Shown: piece by piece, positions 6,723 to 8,602 of the stretch
Position numbering within the stretch: the first letter of the stretch is position 1
How the letters are laid out: every line of letters starts with the position of its first letter
DNA from: Akkermansiaceae bacterium
Lineage (GTDB): Bacteria > Verrucomicrobiota > Verrucomicrobiia > Verrucomicrobiales > Akkermansiaceae
NCBI GenBank assembly: GCA_023301545.1
Contig: JALZUI010000098.1
Span: 1 to 8,602 of the forward strand
Direction: 5' to 3'
DNA length: 8,602 nt
Translations under genes and position numbers: made by a program
The notes under the pieces: generated by a model
The model's database searches: none
Seen by the model: only the letters and a program-made list of their open reading frames with translations
What the model was told of the DNA's origin: nothing

Positions 6723-7436
6723 GTGAACGTCTCTTCTTGTACCCTCAGCATCATCATTCCTACTTGGCGTGAGGATTATGACAAGGCTATCAGCCTCATC
6801 GCGAGCCATCAAGAGACCCCTGGAACGGAATGGATCATCGCTTGCCACCAGGCCCCCGACAATTGGGAGGACCAAATCCAACAACTCGCCTGGCAAACCC
6901 CTCCCAAAGTCATCCACTGCCCAGAAGCAGGACGCGGAATTCAATTAAACCGTGGTGCGGAAGCCGCCTCGGGGACGCTCCTCGTCTTTAACCACGCGGA
7001 CACCGTAATCACCCCAGACCATCTCACCGCCCTACGCAACCAATCCCCACAAGCAGGAGCCTTTCACCGCATCCTCGGGAAACGTCATGAACGCATTAGT
7101 GGCCTAAACGGGCTCGTTCGCTGGTTCAATCAGCACTTTGGCATTCTCCTCGGCGATCAAAGCGTCTTCGTACACAAAACCAAATTTGAGGAAATCGGAG
7201 GCTTCCGCGAGATCAAGATCATGGAAGATGTAGACCTCTCCCGCCGTCTCCGCCGCGCAGAAAAAATCACCTTACTAGACCCTCCTATATACTCCTCAGC
7301 TCGACGCTTTAAACAACTCGGATCAGCACGCGCCACCATCTCCAACCTCATCCTCATCACCCTCTTTCAACTCGGAGTCAGCCCGAACTATTTGCACAAG
7401 GTTTACTACCGCCACCGCTCTTCCAAAAACAACTGA
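6723..7436 (+). CDS. family 2 glycosyltransferase, TIGR04283 type
   Basis: Cytoplasmic, probably membrane-associated transferase moving a sugar from a nucleotide donor to an unknown acceptor. 237 residues with a GT-A fold pattern: LSIIIPTWRE (8-17), RGIQLNRGAEAASG (71-84), the DxD-equivalent FNHADT (89-94), GAFH (112-115), GDQSVFV (144-150), IMEDVDLSRRLRR (166-178), and TSARR-like SSARR (191-195) with a C-terminal LFQLGVSP. This order matches the TIGR04283 family, named for association with radical-SAM/selenodomain proteins and linked to arsenosugar biosynthesis. The usual acidic DGGS-type motif after the second strand is replaced by ACHQAP (40-45). The start is GTG at 6723: an in-frame TAA sits directly before it and no ATG occurs before the first beta strand. 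The DUF547 gene begins 4 bp after the stop, so the two are almost certainly co-transcribed. Confidence 0.88.
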   Translation: MNVSSCTLSIIIPTWREDYDKAISLIASHQETPGTEWIIACHQAPDNWEDQIQQLAWQTPPKVIHCPEAGRGIQLNRGAEAASGTLLVFNHADTVITPDHLTALRNQSPQAGAFHRILGKRHERISGLNGLVRWFNQHFGILLGDQSVFVHKTKFEEIGGFREIKIMEDVDLSRRLRRAEKITLLDPPIYSSARRFKQLGSARATISNLILITLFQLGVSPNYLHKVYYRHRSSKNN

Positions 7437-7440
7437 ATCC

Positions 7441-8142
7441 ATGAAATCGCTTCTCGCTACCCTAGCCCTCACTCTCATGCCCGTTCTTGCCGCTCCTGCA
7501 GAGTACACTGAAATCCTCTCGACCTACGTCAACGAACAAGGAGTCGATTATGCCCGCCTGCATCAATCTCCTGCCGACCTCGCCAAGCTCGACACCGCTG
7601 CCCAATACTACGCCGACAGCGCCATCCCAAAGGACACCAAAGAAGCCCTCTGCTGGCACCTAAATGCCTACAACGTATGGATCCTTAAAAAGATCATGGA
7701 TAAGTACCCTACCAAGGGCCCTATTAGCGGAACCGATAAACTCTTTTTCCACAAAAAGCAGATCACCATCGCTGGACGTAAAACCAGCTTCGACCATCTC
7801 GAACAAAAAGTCATCCGTCCTGTTTACAAAGAGAGCCGAATTCACTTCGCGCTGAACTGTGCGAGCGTGAGTTGCCCACCTCTCCGTAACGAGCCCTTCC
7901 GTGCGGAGGTGCTAGACGCGCAGCTTAATGAACAAGCCTATAAGTTTATCAACTCCAACCCGCTGGCCGTTAGCCTTTCAGACACCACTGCAAACATCTC
8001 AAAAATCTTCGACTGGTACGCCGTTGACTTCGGAGGACACGATAAACTCGTCACCTGGTTAAACTTTTACCGCCAGCCTAAGCTCGCGGAGACGACCAAC
8101 GTCGAATTCCAAAAATACGACTGGTCGCTCAATCAGCAATAA
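7441..8142 (+). CDS. secreted DUF547 protein
   Basis: Function unknown. 233 residues: signal peptide about 1-18 (Lys2, hydrophobic 4-16, cleavage near LAA-PA), then one DUF547 domain. Its hallmarks are CWHLNAYNVWIL (71-82), the long spacer ending in FDHLEQKVIR (117-126), HFALNCASVSCPPL (136-149, with His136 and the invariant-looking Cys140/Cys145), ISKIFDWYAVDFGG (186-199) and a C-terminal YDWSLN (226-231). The conserved Asn/His/Cys cluster hints at an enzymatic or metal/thiol role, but none is established to my knowledge. The ATG at 7441 follows the glycosyltransferase stop by 4 bp with no SD sequence, so translational coupling is likely. The gene converges on the phosphatase gene, with 19 bp between stop codons and no evident terminator. 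Export suggests it acts on a product or surface component, not together with the cytoplasmic transferase. Confidence 0.9.
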   Translation: MKSLLATLALTLMPVLAAPAEYTEILSTYVNEQGVDYARLHQSPADLAKLDTAAQYYADSAIPKDTKEALCWHLNAYNVWILKKIMDKYPTKGPISGTDKLFFHKKQITIAGRKTSFDHLEQKVIRPVYKESRIHFALNCASVSCPPLRNEPFRAEVLDAQLNEQAYKFINSNPLAVSLSDTTANISKIFDWYAVDFGGHDKLVTWLNFYRQPKLAETTNVEFQKYDWSLNQQ

Positions 8143-8161
8143 ATACACTCCGCCTGAGAAA

Positions 8162-8602
8162 TTAACCCATGCCGAAGATCTCAACCGGAATTTTCCCGTT
8201 GGTCGCTCGGATTTGGAGTTTCTCTGGATTAGTAGGGTGAGCGAGGAGCTTCACGTCACCGCCTCCAGCCTCTACGAGTAGTTGACCCGCTGCAATATCC
8301 CATAGGGAAATACGGCCTTCGACATACGCATCATAACGTCCACAAGCCACATACGCTAACGCGAGGGCGGCTGAACCAGTCATGCGCATTTTACGGACTT
8401 CACGCGCAACACGGGCAAAGCGATCAATCCCGGTTTTCATAGAATTAGACGTACTTCCATGTCCTACAAAAACGATACTCTCAGACAGCTCACGGCGGTC
8501 GCTACAGCGAATCGGACGATCATTCAGAGTCGCTTGTTGTCCTTTTTCAACAACCCACAGCTCATCCATCATCGGATCATAAATAACACCCAAGGTGATG
8601 TC
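8162..8602 (-). CDS. inositol monophosphatase-family phosphatase, C-terminal part (cut by window edge)
   Basis: Mg-dependent, lithium-sensitive-type sugar phosphatase family (SuhB/IMPase; relatives act on histidinol phosphate or 3'-phosphoadenosine 5'-phosphate). The frame is open through the right edge, so the start and the N-terminal metal site (EE, DPIDGT) are missing. The visible 146 residues begin in the strand before GVIYDP and include TGSAALALAYVACGRYDAYVE (75-95) and the family C-terminal signature LWDIAAGQLLVEAGG (100-114), with metal-binding Asp102. The protein ends at a TAA at 8162-8164. The TTG at 8591-8593 is internal, not a start. Histidinol-phosphatase or SuhB activity cannot be told apart from this half, so no symbol is given. 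Confidence 0.9.
   Translation of the reverse strand, partial: DITLGVIYDPMMDELWVVEKGQQATLNDRPIRCSDRRELSESIVFVGHGSTSNSMKTGIDRFARVAREVRKMRMTGSAALALAYVACGRYDAYVEGRISLWDIAAGQLLVEAGGGDVKLLAHPTNPEKLQIRATNGKIPVEIFGMG

Noticed and set aside
8591..8593. TTG as a start for the phosphatase gene at the right edge
   Set aside because: The frame continues upstream to the window edge with family-consistent residues, and the N-terminal half of the fold is missing, so this is an internal codon.
1..8602. A new defence, mobile or CRISPR-like system
   Set aside because: Every long frame that carries motifs belongs to a known housekeeping or envelope family. No repeat array, transposase, integrase, toxin-antitoxin pair or tRNA-like attachment site was seen on either strand.

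Overview
The window reads as an ordinary chromosomal stretch from a Gram-negative, environmental, heterotrophic bacterium, most likely a member of the Verrucomicrobiota. That placement is an inference. It rests on the style of the proteins (a secreted multi-domain FKBP, a secreted sialate O-acetylesterase-like hydrolase, a DUF547 protein and a TIGR04283-type glycosyltransferase), on moderate GC content, and on the absence of Shine-Dalgarno sequences before every start that can be examined. No mobile element, CRISPR array, tRNA, rRNA or phage gene was found.

Layout. Left edge to about 4.43 kb, all on the minus strand: the N-terminal third of an RhlE-like DEAD-box RNA helicase (cut by the window edge), a secreted three-domain FKBP-type peptidyl-prolyl isomerase, the DNA-repair glycosylase MutY, and 6-phosphogluconate dehydrogenase (Gnd). 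Strong intrinsic terminators follow the FKBP gene and gnd. At 4.43-4.52 kb an AT-rich divergent intergenic region separates gnd from pgsA (phosphatidylglycerophosphate synthase, plus strand). pgsA converges, with 8 bp between the stop codons, on a minus-strand gene for a secreted SGNH-type acetylesterase. A second divergent intergenic region (6575-6722) leads to a two-gene plus-strand unit: a family 2 glycosyltransferase of the TIGR04283 type, then a secreted DUF547 protein 4 bp downstream. That unit converges on the C-terminal part of an inositol-monophosphatase-family gene cut by the right edge.

Functionally the genes are mostly unrelated housekeeping functions: RNA remodelling, periplasmic protein folding, oxidative DNA-damage repair, pentose phosphate pathway, phospholipid synthesis, polysaccharide deacetylation and sugar-phosphate dephosphorylation. 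The glycosyltransferase/DUF547 pair is the only likely functional cassette. I did not find a convincing undescribed system. The points worth a second look are the tandem hairpins between gnd and mutY, the highly similar outer domains of the FKBP protein around a decayed middle domain, the missing Shine-Dalgarno sequences, and the glycosyltransferase/DUF547 pair standing apart from the radical-SAM genes its family is named for.
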